Source: Ipomoea triloba (taxonomy: Eukaryota; Streptophyta; Magnoliopsida; Solanales; Convolvulaceae). From it: a stretch of DNA of 64,000 nucleotides. Each line of letters starts with the position of its first letter. The first letter of the stretch is position 1. The stretch is from NCBI RefSeq assembly GCF_003576645.1, contig NC_044923.1, positions 9,322,137-9,386,136 on the forward strand, given 5' to 3'. Made by a program: the position numbers and the translations under genes. The notes beneath the pieces were generated by a model. It searched no databases and had not been told where the DNA came from. It saw only the letters and a list, made by a program, of their open reading frames with translations. Below are positions 10,801-21,741 of this stretch, one piece after another.

Positions 10801-13800
10801 ATCTTGTGCTAAGGTTCATTGGGCTGAGTTGTTTTGAAACACTATTCTTTCAAATTGTTATCAGTTTATGGCATGACTGAGTGCTTGCTAGCTATCAGGG
10901 TAGCATTATATTTTGTGTGTTCCTGTGTTCTGTCTCTCTCTCTCTTCTTTTTGAAATACGGTCAGTGTGTGGCATGATTATCTGTTTAGTGGTTTTCAGG
11001 ATATCATTATATTTGATGTTTTCTAGGTTCTATACACTAATTGGGTGGACTTCTCCTTTAGGTCTCTGTATCTAAGGCTCGTGCAATAGTTGTCCTTGCT
11101 GAAGATGGAAATGCTGACCAGGTCGGATTTGTAATTGTAAACAAATATGCATCTGAGTTTGGATATTGCAATTGGTTGATAGCTATCTTAGCACTGCTTG
11201 TTCTGATGTAGAGTGATGCTCGTGCACTGAGAACTGTCTTGAGCCTAACTGGAGTAAAAGAAGGGCTCCGAGGGCACATAGTGGTTGAACTCAGTGATCT
11301 TGATAATGAGGTTCTAGTTAAACTTGTTGGGGGTGATCTTGTTGAAACTGTTGTAGCTCATGATGTAATTGGGAGGTTGATGATTCAATGTGCTCGACAA
11401 CCAGGCCTAGCCCAGGTGAACTCCTTGGCATACTACAAACTCTTGCCTGGAAAATATAATGTGCTTCTAGTATTTATGGTTATTTCTTTTGTTCATTTAT
11501 TTGTCATGTAAAAACATTGGGTTTGGTGTAGTGGTGATAAGTGGGTTTGGCCTGATATAGTGGTTTTAGTGCTCAATCGCTGGCCTTTCAAATCAAGGAT
11601 TCAAGTAGAGAAAATAAGTTATTGAGTTAAATACAAAAGTAAGGCTGTATAGTATTTGTTCTCCAAACCCTGGACAAAGCTGGCCATATTTAATTATCAG
11701 AACAAAAATTGAATGCTTACCTCGACAGTTGCTAGCCTATGTAAACCTAACCCGATTTTGCTCAGCAGGTATTTGCTATGAATAACTTTCTTTTCTGTGG
11801 ATTTGGTGATTGCAGATATGGGAAGACATTCTTGGATTTGAGAATTGCGAGTTCTACATCAAGCGATGGGCGCAGTTGGATGGCATGCCTTTTGAAGATG
11901 TCTTGATCAGCTTTCCTGAGGCTATTCCTTGTGGAGTCAAGGTGGCATCACGTGGTGGAAAAATCATTCTGAATCCCGTGGATTCCTATGTTCTGCAAGA
12001 AGGAGATGAAGTTCTTGTTATTGCGGAAGATGATGACTCATATGCTCCAGGGCCGCTGCCTATGGTGCTTTCTTATTCTTTTAAATAATTATGATTCATA
12101 AGTTAAGTTTACTGTGGATGCGTTTTGAATTGAGAGAATGCACTCTTTTCAGGATTCAGCCTTGTCAGGCAACCCACAGAAATGTATGAAATCTTGATAA
12201 CTAAGTAGGTCACAATAGGTAACCTTAGATGTTATGACAAAAAACTGATTAATTCTTAAAGAAAATTGATTTGTCCTGGTTTGGTGTTCAGCACTAGATA
12301 CATTCTGGTATAATAATTTCATCCCATCTGTAGGCTGATTAATACACGCGCATTAATAACGTAGAATATATTGAAGAGCATCCAATAATAAATATATATG
12401 TTGCATTGTAGAATATCAAGTAGGTTTAATCATCAATGTTAGGCTGGACACTCTTGGAAGCAACCGCTGCCCACTGCTCATGGGTGAATCCAAACATGGA
12501 ATCGAAGTGGGACATATCAAGAATAAAACTTACAAATGTCTAATTAATTTGGTTATTCAGGTCAAAGAAGTAACATCCATACACATTGCTCGGTCAACAA
12601 AAAAGCCACAGAAGATTCTACTTTGTGGATGGAGACGGGACATTGATGATATGATTGTGGTAAGTTAAATCAATCAAAGCTCCTAATTCCTTTTTGTTTC
12701 ACATGAATGCTGCAGGTTCAGAGGGGAAATCTGCCGAAGAATTTAATCATTCAAAGGTCTCCAGAGAGGATTCTCTTTTGTGGTTGGCGGCGAGATATGG
12801 AAGATATGATAATGGTAATCTTGCATTGAGTCAACAGAGTTCCCAGAACATGGCCGGCATGGCTATGTGCATAGACTCTGGTGGTAGACATGACAGTCAT
12901 TCTCCTATACCTAATTCACATTGTTCAGTTTGTAATTTCTAATTTTTTCCGCTATGAATCCCTTCACATTTTATTGCTTCTTGGCTCAACTAGGAATGGA
13001 AATAAGAATAAAATATAAGATTTCCTACTCATTTTTCCAGTTATATGCATTTTAGGTATTAGAAGCCTTCTTAGCCCCTGGTTCAGAGTTGTGGATGTTC
13101 AATGAAGTCTCAGAAAAGGAGAGAGAGAGGAAGCTTACAGATGGTGGTCTTGATGTCACCAGGTTGGAGAATATTTCACTAGTAAACCGTGAAGGGAATG
13201 CTGTAATAAGACGCCATCTTGAAAGCCTTCCCTTGGAATCATTTGATTCTGTAAGTAACATTTGTAAATCACCTTTTAGTGGTAGAGGTAATGACAAAGT
13301 TCTCATGTTAATGTAGCTGAGAAAGTCCATTGAATTTGGTCTGTATACTAGCCAATATAGATGTTGCTTTTAGATTTTGATCTTCTTTTATGTTTCCACT
13401 CTTAGCTTCAAGAATTATGATTCTGGTATCTTCGTATTGGGTAGATCTTAATTTTGGCTGATGAATCAGTGGAAGACTCTGCAATTCAGGCTGATTCAAG
13501 ATCTCTTGCCACATTGCTGTTGATACGTGATATTCAGGTATGTTATTCAATAGGTTAGCTCAGTCTACTTTTCTTGCATTTCTTTGTAGTTTTCTTTTCT
13601 TTCAATCATCCACCCCCCCCCCCCCCCCCCCCCGATGCATCATTCTACTTTTTGTTTATAGTTCAATGGGGGATGTATTGTTTCAAGCAAGTTTGAAGGC
13701 TCCCTTTTGTTTTTACTCAATATTATTTTTAATCCTTTAATTATGTGTTCTTTCTCTCTCTCATCCCTTTTCTCTCTTGTTTCTTGTGCTGTGAGTTGGA

Positions 13801-16800
13801 AAATTTTGTGTATTATTTCTTTTCTGATTATTAATTTTATTTTTCGGCCGTATCTTTGTAAATCTAAACAAATTAGATCCTCAGAAGTCCACGATTCTCT
13901 AAATTTGCTGTCTAGTTAATTTTAATTTGTCCCTTATGTTACTTCAAACCACCTCACTAAGATTAAGCCCTGAAGAATTGTGTGCATAACAACTTATTTC
14001 TAAAATTTATGTTTATTGTCTTTGCAGGCAAAGCGGCTTCCATATAGAGAAGCTATGGTGTCCCAAATTCACAGGGGCAGTTTTTCGCAAGGCTCCTGGA
14101 TCGGTGAAATGCAACAGGCTTCGGACAAATCGGTTATAATCAGTGAAATTCTGGACCCAAGGACTAAAAATATGTTGTCCATGTCGAAAATAAGTGATTA
14201 TGTTTTGTCAAATGAGCTTGTGAGCATGGCATTGGCTATGGTTGCAGAGGATCGTCAAATAAATGAGGTACTGGAAGAGCTTTTTGCTGAAGAGGTAATG
14301 CAACCTTGCTGTCACATCTCATTGTTAAATAGCACTATAGAAGAGTTAACTCACTATATTCTGCCTTTAATGCATAACAAATTGAATGAGTACTCAACAC
14401 ATGCCACTACTCGACATTANAGTCTACTTTTCTTGCATTTCTTTGTAGTTTTCTTTTCTTTCAATCATCCCCCCCCCCCCCCCCCCCCCCCAGATGCATC
14501 ATTCTACTTTTTGTTTATAGTTCAATGGGGGATGTATTGTTTCAAGCAAGTTTGAAGGCTCCCTTTTGTTTTTACTCAATATTATTTTTAATCCTTTAAT
14601 TATGTGTTCTTTCTCTCTCTCATCCCTTTTCTCTCTTGTTTCTTGTGCTGTGAGTTGGAAAATTTTGTGTATTATTTCTTTTCTGATTATTAATTTTATT
14701 TTTCGGCCGTATCTTTGTAAATCTAAACAAATTAGATCCTCAGAAGTCCACGATTCTCTAAATTTGCTGTCTAGTTAATTTTAATTTGTCCCTTATGTTA
14801 CTTCAAACCACCTCACTAAGATTAAGCCCTGAAGAATTGTGTGCATAACAACTTATTTCTAAAATTTATGTTTATTGTCTTTGCAGGCAAAGCGGCTTCC
14901 ATATAGAGAAGCTATGGTGTCCCAAATTCACAGGGGCAGTTTTTCGCAAGGCTCCTGGATCGGTGAAATGCAACAGGCTTCGGACAAATCGGTTATAATC
15001 AGTGAAATTCTGGACCCAAGGACTAAAAATATGTTGTCCATGTCGAAAATAAGTGATTATGTTTTGTCAAATGAGCTTGTGAGCATGGCATTGGCTATGG
15101 TTGCAGAGGATCGTCAAATAAATGAGGTACTGGAAGAGCTTTTTGCTGAAGAGGTAATGCAACCTTGCTGTCACATCTCATTGTTAAATAGCACTATAGA
15201 AGAGTTAACTCACTATATTCTGCCTTTAATGCATAACAAATTGAATGAGTACTCAACACATGCCACTACTCGACATTATAAGAATGACTGACCAATTGGG
15301 CTCAATACACAAGATACTCGTAGTATGCTAGGTTTAATGAAAGTATGCAACAGTGTTTCTGCTTGAGTTCTCTGAGAGGTGATTTTCAGTGCTTGAATCA
15401 TGGTATAATGTTCAGTGAGCTGGCTTTTTATTGGGACAGTATGAATAATCAAGCATTCTTGCTTATTGACATTTATATGATGACGTTTGTATAGAAATGG
15501 ATAGTAATTTATATATACCCGAAAATTAGCTATCAATTTACAACCAAAAAAAGAAAAGAAAATATCACCCCAAAGGTATTGTCATCAAGTGTTTTATCAA
15601 TTTTTGTTTTTTAAATTTTAAATTTTAAATTTTAAATTTTAATTAATTAGTTAATTTATTATTTTTGATTTAAAATTGTTAGTTAGGTCTTGGAGTGATT
15701 AGATAATTAAAAATGGTGCAGATCACGCTGGAATACATATTGTTATGAAAAATGGGTGGGCAATGAGTAGTGAAAGAAAGATTCCTTCAATATCCAGTTG
15801 CCTTGTGATAGTTTTAGTTGGCATATCATGTGTGTGAATATGCTTTGAGATCAGTTGATATTGCATAATGGCAAAGTATTTGCTCCCTTTATTCACAAAT
15901 TACTTGATTTTACCTGCCTCATATCAATGACTCAGTGCTGCATTTGACTTTAAAACACGAANAGTCTACTTTTCTTGCATTTCTTTGTAGTTTTCTTTTC
16001 TTTCAATCATCCCCCCCCCCCCCCCCCCCCCCCAGATGCATCATTCTACTTTTTGTTTATAGTTCAATGGGGGATGTATTGTTTCAAGCAAGTTTGAAGG
16101 CTCCCTTTTGTTTTTACTCAATATTATTTTTAATCCTTTAATTATGTGTTCTTTCTCTCTCTCATCCCTTTTCTCTCTTGTTTCTTGTGCTGTGAGTTGG
16201 AAAATTTTGTGTATTATTTCTTTTCTGATTATTAATTTTATTTTTCGGCCGTATCTTTGTAAATCTAAACAAATTAGATCCTCAGAAGTCCACGATTCTC
16301 TAAATTTGCTGTCTAGTTAATTTTAATTTGTCCCTTATGTTACTTCAAACCACCTCACTAAGATTAAGCCCTGAAGAATTGTGTGCATAACAACTTATTT
16401 CTAAAATTTATGTTTATTGTCTTTGCAGGCAAAGCGGCTTCCATATAGAGAAGCTATGGTGTCCCAAATTCACAGGGGCAGTTTTTCGCAAGGCTCCTGG
16501 ATCGGTGAAATGCAACAGGCTTCGGACAAATCGGTTATAATCAGTGAAATTCTGGACCCAAGGACTAAAAATATGTTGTCCATGTCGAAAATAAGTGATT
16601 ATGTTTTGTCAAATGAGCTTGTGAGCATGGCATTGGCTATGGTTGCAGAGGATCGTCAAATAAATGAGGTACTGGAAGAGCTTTTTGCTGAAGAGGTAAT
16701 GCAACCTTGCTGTCACATCTCATTGTTAAATAGCACTATAGAAGAGTTAACTCACTATATTCTGCCTTTAATGCATAACAAATTGAATGAGTACTCAACA

Positions 16801-17829
16801 CATGCCACTACTCGACATTATAAGAATGACTGACCAATTGGGCTCAATACACAAGATACTCGTAGTATGCTAGGTTTAATGAAAGTATGCAACAGTGTTT
16901 CTGCTTGAGTTCTCTGAGAGGTGATTTTCAGTGCTTGAATCATGGTATAATGTTCAGTGAGCTGGCTTTTTATTGGGACAGTATGAATAATCAAGCATTC
17001 TTGCTTATTGACATTTATATGATGACGTTTGTATAGAAATGGATAGTAATTTATATATACCCGAAAATTAGCTATCAATTTACAACCAAAAAAAGAAAAG
17101 AAAATATCACCCCAAAGGTATTGTCATCAAGTGTTTTATCAATTTTTGTTTTTTAAATTTTAAATTTTAAATTTTAAATTTTAATTAATTAGTTAATTTA
17201 TTATTTTTGATTTAAAATTGTTAGTTAGGTCTTGGAGTGATTAGATAATTAAAAATGGTGCAGATCACGCTGGAATACATATTGTTATGAAAAATGGGTG
17301 GGCAATGAGTAGTGAAAGAAAGATTCCTTCAATATCCAGTTGCCTTGTGATAGTTTTAGTTGGCATATCATGTGTGTGAATATGCTTTGAGATCAGTTGA
17401 TATTGCATAATGGCAAAGTATTTGCTCCCTTTATTCACAAATTACTTGATTTTACCTGCCTCATATCAATGACTCAGTGCTGCATTTGACTTTAAAACAC
17501 GAAAACATTTCATTCTGTTATAAGATATAAGAACCTTTTAGTTGATATTGTTTACTTCTTTAACTTGTTCTTTCTCAATCAAGTGTGGAACCTTCTATAT
17601 ATCATTACAGGGAAATGAGATGCAGATAAGAGGTGCAGATTTATACATCTCTGAGGGCGAGGAATTGAGTTTTTATGAAGTACTCCTCCGGGCACGACAA
17701 AGGAGAGAGATAGTGATTGGATACCGGCTAGCTAACGCAGAAAAAGCTGTCATTAATCCCCCCAATAAAACAGCAAAACAGAGGTGGTCAGTGAAGGATG
17801 TTTTTGTGGTAATCACTGAGAAGGAATAA
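6517..17829 (+). CDS. CASTOR: CASTOR-type nuclear ion channel (symbiotic calcium signalling)
   Basis: Coding exons: 6517-6966, 7951-8022, 9269-9877, 10512-10694, 11062-11121, 11212-11415, 11816-12064, 12716-12814 (or the alternative 12561-12659), 13056-13250, 13445-13537, 14028-14294, 17611-17829. All junctions are GT..AG and phase 0, giving 899 residues; family members are about 850-920. The N-terminus has GRDWFFPS, as in CASTOR. Membrane helices lie near residues 150-168, 211-234, 271-293 and 324-346. The pore filter ADSGNHA is at 309-315. RCK1 starts at about 367 (HTLILGWSDKL) and RCK2 at about 628 (ILFCGWRRDM). It ends DVFVVITEKE. Known role: a nuclear-envelope cation channel, acting with POLLUX/DMI1, needed for nuclear Ca2+ spiking in mycorrhizal and nodule symbiosis. 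Odd points: a duplicated exon 8, a triplicated exon 11 region, and a weak exon 7 donor (GTGCTT). Confidence 0.93.
6967..7950 (+). other. CASTOR intron 1 with (AT)n tract and 766-bp assembly gap
   Basis: The donor GTAAGT is at 6967 and the acceptor TTTGCAG ends at 7950. A perfect AT dinucleotide tract spans about 6983-7051 and resumes at 7818-7886, with N bases at 7052-7817. The gap is therefore probably more (AT)n, or sequence bordered by it. Long open frames drawn across this gap are artefacts. Confidence 0.9.
11520..11640 (+). repeat. SINE-like repeat in CASTOR intron 6
   Basis: Within the intron, TTTGGTGTAGTGG is repeated in variant form (TGATATAGTGG) and is followed by a B-box-like GGATTCAAGTAG. 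This resembles the head of a tRNA-derived SINE but is too diverged for a firm call. Confidence 0.35.
12561..12659 (+). other. CASTOR: Alternative CASTOR exon 8a
   Basis: A 99-nt open exon with a TTATTCAG acceptor and a strong GTAAGT donor encodes 33 residues ending KILLCGWRRDIDDMIV. It is homologous to the next exon (12716-12814): 12 of the last 19 residues match, both are 33 codons, and both are phase 0 at each end. Either one splices in frame between exon 7 (ending PLPM) and exon 9 (starting VLEAFLAP). It encodes residues 610-642, the entry to RCK2. The two exons are 56 nt apart, shorter than usual plant introns, so using both in one mRNA is unlikely. The DIDDMI ending looks closer to POLLUX-type channels as I recall them. 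Confidence 0.75.
12716..12814 (+). other. CASTOR: Alternative CASTOR exon 8b (CASTOR-like version)
   Basis: A 99-nt exon with a GCTGCAG acceptor and a GTAATC donor. It encodes 33 residues including RGNLPKN, then SPERILFCGWRRDMEDMIM, which is close to the CASTOR consensus at this place. It is probably the default exon. It shares length, phase and fold with exon 8a just upstream, as expected for a tandem exon duplication used in a mutually exclusive way. Confidence 0.85.
13562..14419 (+). repeat. CASTOR exon 11 region, copy A of three (probable misassembly)
   Basis: 858 bp covering the 3' part of intron 10, exon 11 and the start of intron 11. It is matched base for base by 14421-15278 and 15963-16820, apart from minor differences at the ends of the poly-C run. 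It ends abruptly at a single N (14420), where the next copy begins. Identical introns, a poly-C tract and one-N joins point to contig ends that overlap but were not merged. Confidence 0.9.
14421..15961 (+). repeat. CASTOR exon 11 region, copy B of three (probable misassembly)
   Basis: 1541 bp starting at the same base as copy A and extending further into intron 11. It contains a second exon 11 (14887-15153) with identical coding sequence and splice sites. It ends at the single N at 15962. It matches copy C throughout its length, including the 23-base poly-C run. Confidence 0.9.
15963..17503 (+). repeat. CASTOR exon 11 region, copy C of three (continuous with exon 12)
   Basis: 1541 bp equal in length to copy B, containing a third exon 11 (16429-16695). 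It continues without a break into the rest of intron 11 and exon 12 at 17611. If only one copy is real, the true gene is about 2.4 kb shorter here. If all three were real, each extra exon would add 89 in-frame codons. Confidence 0.9.
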
Positions 17830-18190
17830 TGAGGGAGCTAGAAAGTGCCGCTGTAGTCCAATTTCCATGGAGAAATAAGAATCTTGAGACACAGCTTTTG
17901 TTTCTATCAATTTCCAATGGGTTAAGTAATTCTACTTAACCTTGTGAATAGTTCCAGTGTACAATAATAATTCTACAGACAGATGAGTTCTCGGTTCTCA
18001 ATTCTCCTGTAAGTTTTGTATATATTGATGAAATGAAAATATTGCCGTCTCGTTGTATAGATGTAAGTAACTTGATTGTCAAGTATCCATTGAATTTTGA
18101 TAGAATACAAGTAGTTCCATTTCTCCCCAATCATTCACACACATCTTAAATAATGATAATGGAAACCTTTGTGGCTTTGTTTGTTAAATC
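17830..18190 (+). other. CASTOR 3' flank, probable 3' UTR
   Basis: AT-rich sequence directly after the CASTOR stop codon with no other frame of note. It probably holds the 3' UTR, but I cannot fix the polyadenylation site. Confidence 0.4.
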
Positions 18191-18420
18191 TTACCCAAAA
18201 GGTTGAATCCCCAATTCAAAGGGCCCTTCACATCCTGATCTGACAGAACAATTTGAAGAATGTAAATCATGATAATTTTGTGACTTAGTAGACATGACCA
18301 AATTGTCATTATGCACAAGAGATATGCTCACTTTGAACATAATTTCCACATTGTCGTTATTGGTGAGTTTCAAACATTGGTCTCTTGCTCCAAATATTAC
18401 CTATCAGCACTGCCTTGTTT
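18190..18420. repeat. Interspersed repeat, related to 25390-25600
   Basis: Shares an ordered set of blocks with 25390-25600: a CTGACAGAACA-like block, TCATGATAATTTTGTGACT, AGTAGACATGACCAAAT, then TGCTCACTTTGAA and GGTCTCTTGCTCCAAATA. The size and dispersed copies suit a SINE or other short element. No target duplication is clear. Confidence 0.5.
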
Positions 18421-18445
18421 GTTAAATCTTATTGTTATGGATTGC

Positions 18446-18515
18446 AATTATAATTTATAATTATGTTCATGGTCATAGTCCATTATAATTTATAATTATG
18501 TTCATGATCATTGTC
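18446..18515. repeat. Short tandem duplication, unit about 35 bp
   Basis: TTATAATTTATAATTATG followed by TTCATGGTCA (then TTCATGATCA) occurs twice in direct order. It is a local slippage-type duplication. Confidence 0.7.
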
Positions 18516-18689
18516 CCTTATAAATTGTCAAAAATCTGATTAACATAAGTTTTCATTGTAATGTAAAGACAATTTTTTTTTAAAAAAAAGTTATTTATGA
18601 ATATAATTAACTTTTTTTTTAAAGTAATACTGGCTCGTCTCCACTAGGCTCAAACCCATCCCTCCATATGAGAGCGCAACCGGAATACG

Positions 18690-19850
18690 TGAATATTATT
18701 TATAGTTATATGAGCAAATTATACTATTGTGGACTTTAATAAAAAATGACATACAACAATCAGGTATTTGGCTTTGTGAAAGATAAGGTTTGACACAAGA
18801 TGAGAGGCTAGAACAATAAATTCCTTACTTCTCACTGTACTAGTGCAAAATACCCAAGGTTTTAATTGGTGCATGGCTAGCTATATGAATCCATCCACAC
18901 AAGCAACAAAGGATGCCTCTCCCAGGCGGTGTTCATTTTGGCAGCCATCTAACATGCAAGCTAAGGAATCTCTTATATTGGGATAATATATACCCCTATC
19001 GCCAGTGACGTGAAAATTTGCAGAGGCACAAGCTGCAGGCTGGAGAGCAGCTAGTGAGGCATCCATTCTTTTGGTGAGTTCAATGATCTAATTGGAGGGT
19101 TTGGGTTGAGTTTATGGACTTAATTGCACTATTATAACTAGTTCAATAGTGTATTTGACCATTCTTCCTATATAATATTTAGCTTATCAAATAATTTGTA
19201 CTTAACAAACCACTAAAAACTTATCTTCAAACACGTTCTACATGAGTTGTATACTTAGTTATCGAATTAAAATATGTTTGTACACTCGATTAGTATGTAG
19301 TTGTGAGAGATTGCTTATATGTTACCCATGCTATAAACCATTAGTCACTATTAAAAGCTATTTTAAGAAGGTGAGTTATTGTGTCTAAAAAGAGTGGTCG
19401 AGTGGATGAAACACTTTCTCGATTAAATTCGTATAGAGTTTTTCGAATAGCTAGGTTTACAGTGAAGGTGGTCACCATTGATGGACATGATGTTTTTGGC
19501 TTGTTACCCCAAGAACACATATCAACGTAAGTTCTAAATAATAAGGTTCATGTTTAATAATTTAATTTGGTAATCTTTTATCTAATTATAACTGCAAAAT
19601 AAAGAATAAAATATTTATTAAAAAGTATTGTTGGATAATTTATTAGGAATGGGAGTATCAATATTTAGGAAATTAAGTCTCTAAAAATTTAGAGCTTTTG
19701 TATAGTTGTTCAAATTAGACATGGTCATGACCGGTCATGACACAAAACAATAAAGAGTTAGGGTTACAAAGTGGGATTTACTTGGTGTTCATTCCGAAGT
19801 AATGGTTACGAGTTTCCCTTGTCACCTCAGGAGATTAAAAACAACTTTAA
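18690..19850. other. Intergenic, nothing recognised
   Basis: AT-rich sequence with a fragment of the SINE family at about 18605-18690 on its left edge. Short frames here have no recognisable motif. Confidence 0.5.
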
Positions 19851-19860
19851 CTAGAATTAA

Positions 19861-20904
19861 GAGTAAATTGTCATTTTGGTCCACTGACTATTGGGGTCTT
19901 GTTAATTGTAATCCACGACTTTCAAAACTGTTAATTTCATACTTTAACTATGCAATTTTTATCAATTTTAGTCACGCCGACCAAATTACCGGCCAAATGT
20001 GACCGGAATAAATTAGCTCATCAATTAATCTTGAGGGGCAAAATTGTCATTTAATTTGAATTGGGAAAGTGATATTGCCGGCGGCTCACTTCCACTCCGG
20101 TGGCCAGAAGAAGGTGAACGAGCTCCACGTCTCTAATGTTGTCAACAGAAATTTCGGAGAGAGCGGAGGCGTAAGGATGAACATGGAAAATATGTCGGCC
20201 TCTTGGGATTAGACTGACAGTTTACCGCTGGTGCCGTTGACATCGAGACGATCGGTGTTGCTGATTAGACTACTCTGATCCTTAAAAAACCTACCATAAC
20301 ATCTCAAGATCTCGAAACACGCAATTGCTAATGCATTTAATTTGTTTGGGGTACTGTATATACGAGGAGAAAGGAAAAAAATCAAGCATTAATAAGAGCT
20401 CGCAGGGAGGAGCGAGGAAAGTACCATGCTCGTTCTGCTGTGAAACAGAAAAATGTATGTTTTCCTATTCATTCTTTAATTATTAAAAAAAAAAATGTTG
20501 TGTAGCCTTGTATATCAATGCTCAGATGCACTCCAAAGAATTGCTTGCATTATTTTCTCGTGAATATAGTGGTTGCTGGAAAGAATCATACACTCGAACA
20601 CATTGCTCTCTGAAAGTATAATTTTGTTTACCACGATGAAGATGACGATCGTGATTGAAAGGAGCGGAGGGGAAGGAGCGGCGGAGAGGAAGATGATGAT
20701 CGGACCAAATGACGCTTTTGCCCCTTTCATTTAAGATTAATTGGTGAGTTAATTTATTCCCGTCACATTTGGCCGGTAATTTGGCCGGCGTGACCAAAAT
20801 TGATAAAAATTACATAGTTAAAGTACGAAATTAACAGTTTTGAAAGTCGTGGATTGCAATTAACAAGACCTCAATAGTCAGTAGACCAAAATGACAATTT
20901 ACTC
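19861..20904. mobile_element. Non-autonomous MULE with perfect 9-bp target duplication
   Basis: Inverted repeats of about 180 bp start GAGTAAATTGTCATTTTGG at 19861 and end at 20904. The flanking repeats TAGAATTAA (19852-19860 and 20905-20913) are identical. The terminal sequence is the same family as 585-1743. The interior (about 20060-20740) is GC-richer than its surroundings. On the minus strand part of it reads as protein (FHVHPYASALSEISVDNI, then RDVELVHLLLATGVEVS), a gene fragment I do not recognise. There is no transposase. Confidence 0.88.
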
Positions 20905-21260
20905 TAGAATTAATTAGGAGTCATTTTCATGTTAATCATCGAAATAAGATCAAATATAAAAAAAAACAGAAAATTAAAGATAAATTGAATTTATTTATTC
21001 ACTTTTGTCAAATTACAAAATGTGTCACATGTTTTATTATCTTTAGTAAGAACCACCTTAGCTATCTGCAATTAGGGCAATGGCACAAAGCCCCCAATTT
21101 TTAAAATTAAAAATTAAATCTAAATATAGGTTAAGTTCAAGTGAAAACATGTCTTTCACATAACAAATGCAAAATAATCTCAACCTTCCATTTGAGATAA
21201 TTAGATGGGGACAAATGACAATGACTAAAATAAGAGAAAAATGTTGATATTTTCATAATT

Positions 21261-21470
21261 ATTACTCCCTCAATCTCATTTTAACTGTCCTATTTACTAT
21301 TCATTGGTCAAATCAACTCATTCTTCATTGCTTATTTTCTTTAGTAATTTTTTATTATTTTTAAATTTAATATTTTGTGTTTAATAGTACTTTTTAATGT
21401 AGTTTTTAAATATATAAATTTTATATATTAATGTTAAACTTAATGTTAGGTAATAACCTACCAAGTGCAA
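21261..21470. mobile_element. MITE of the CTCCCTC-type family
   Basis: Begins ACTCCCTCAATCTCATTTTA and contains TTTACTATTCATTGGTCAAA and TGTTTAATAGTACTTTTTA. The same ordered blocks occur at about 38793-39060, which ends GACGGAGGAAGTAAT. This is the layout of common plant Stowaway-like MITEs. Confidence 0.6.
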
Positions 21471-21741
21471 ATCATTAAAAAAAAATGAATCTCACTAAGG
21501 AGACCAGACCCTTTTTTTTTTTTTGAGTACTAAGGAAGACCAGACCTTATGTGACCACTGGACAAAGATGCATTTAGGAAGCTAACTTCATATATGGAAA
21601 TAATGAATTTCAAGAATTACAGATTCTTTAAAAAAAAAAAAAAGACAAATTAAACTTCCAAGCAGAAAGCAGAAAAGAAGATATCAATCACAGAAGGCAA
21701 AACGAAGAATTCCAATATGCCATTTTTAAAGAAGCTTCAAA

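Noticed and set aside
12660..12715. Retained-intron reading joining exons 8a and 8b into one long exon
   Set aside because: The 56 nt carry an in-frame stop after the exon 8a donor (GTA AGT TAA), and the two exons are homologous and not consecutive parts of the family alignment.
13562..17503. Reading the threefold repeat as a CRISPR-like or biological tandem array
   Set aside because: The units are 0.9-1.5 kb copies of one exon with its introns, joined at single Ns. A misassembly explains them better.
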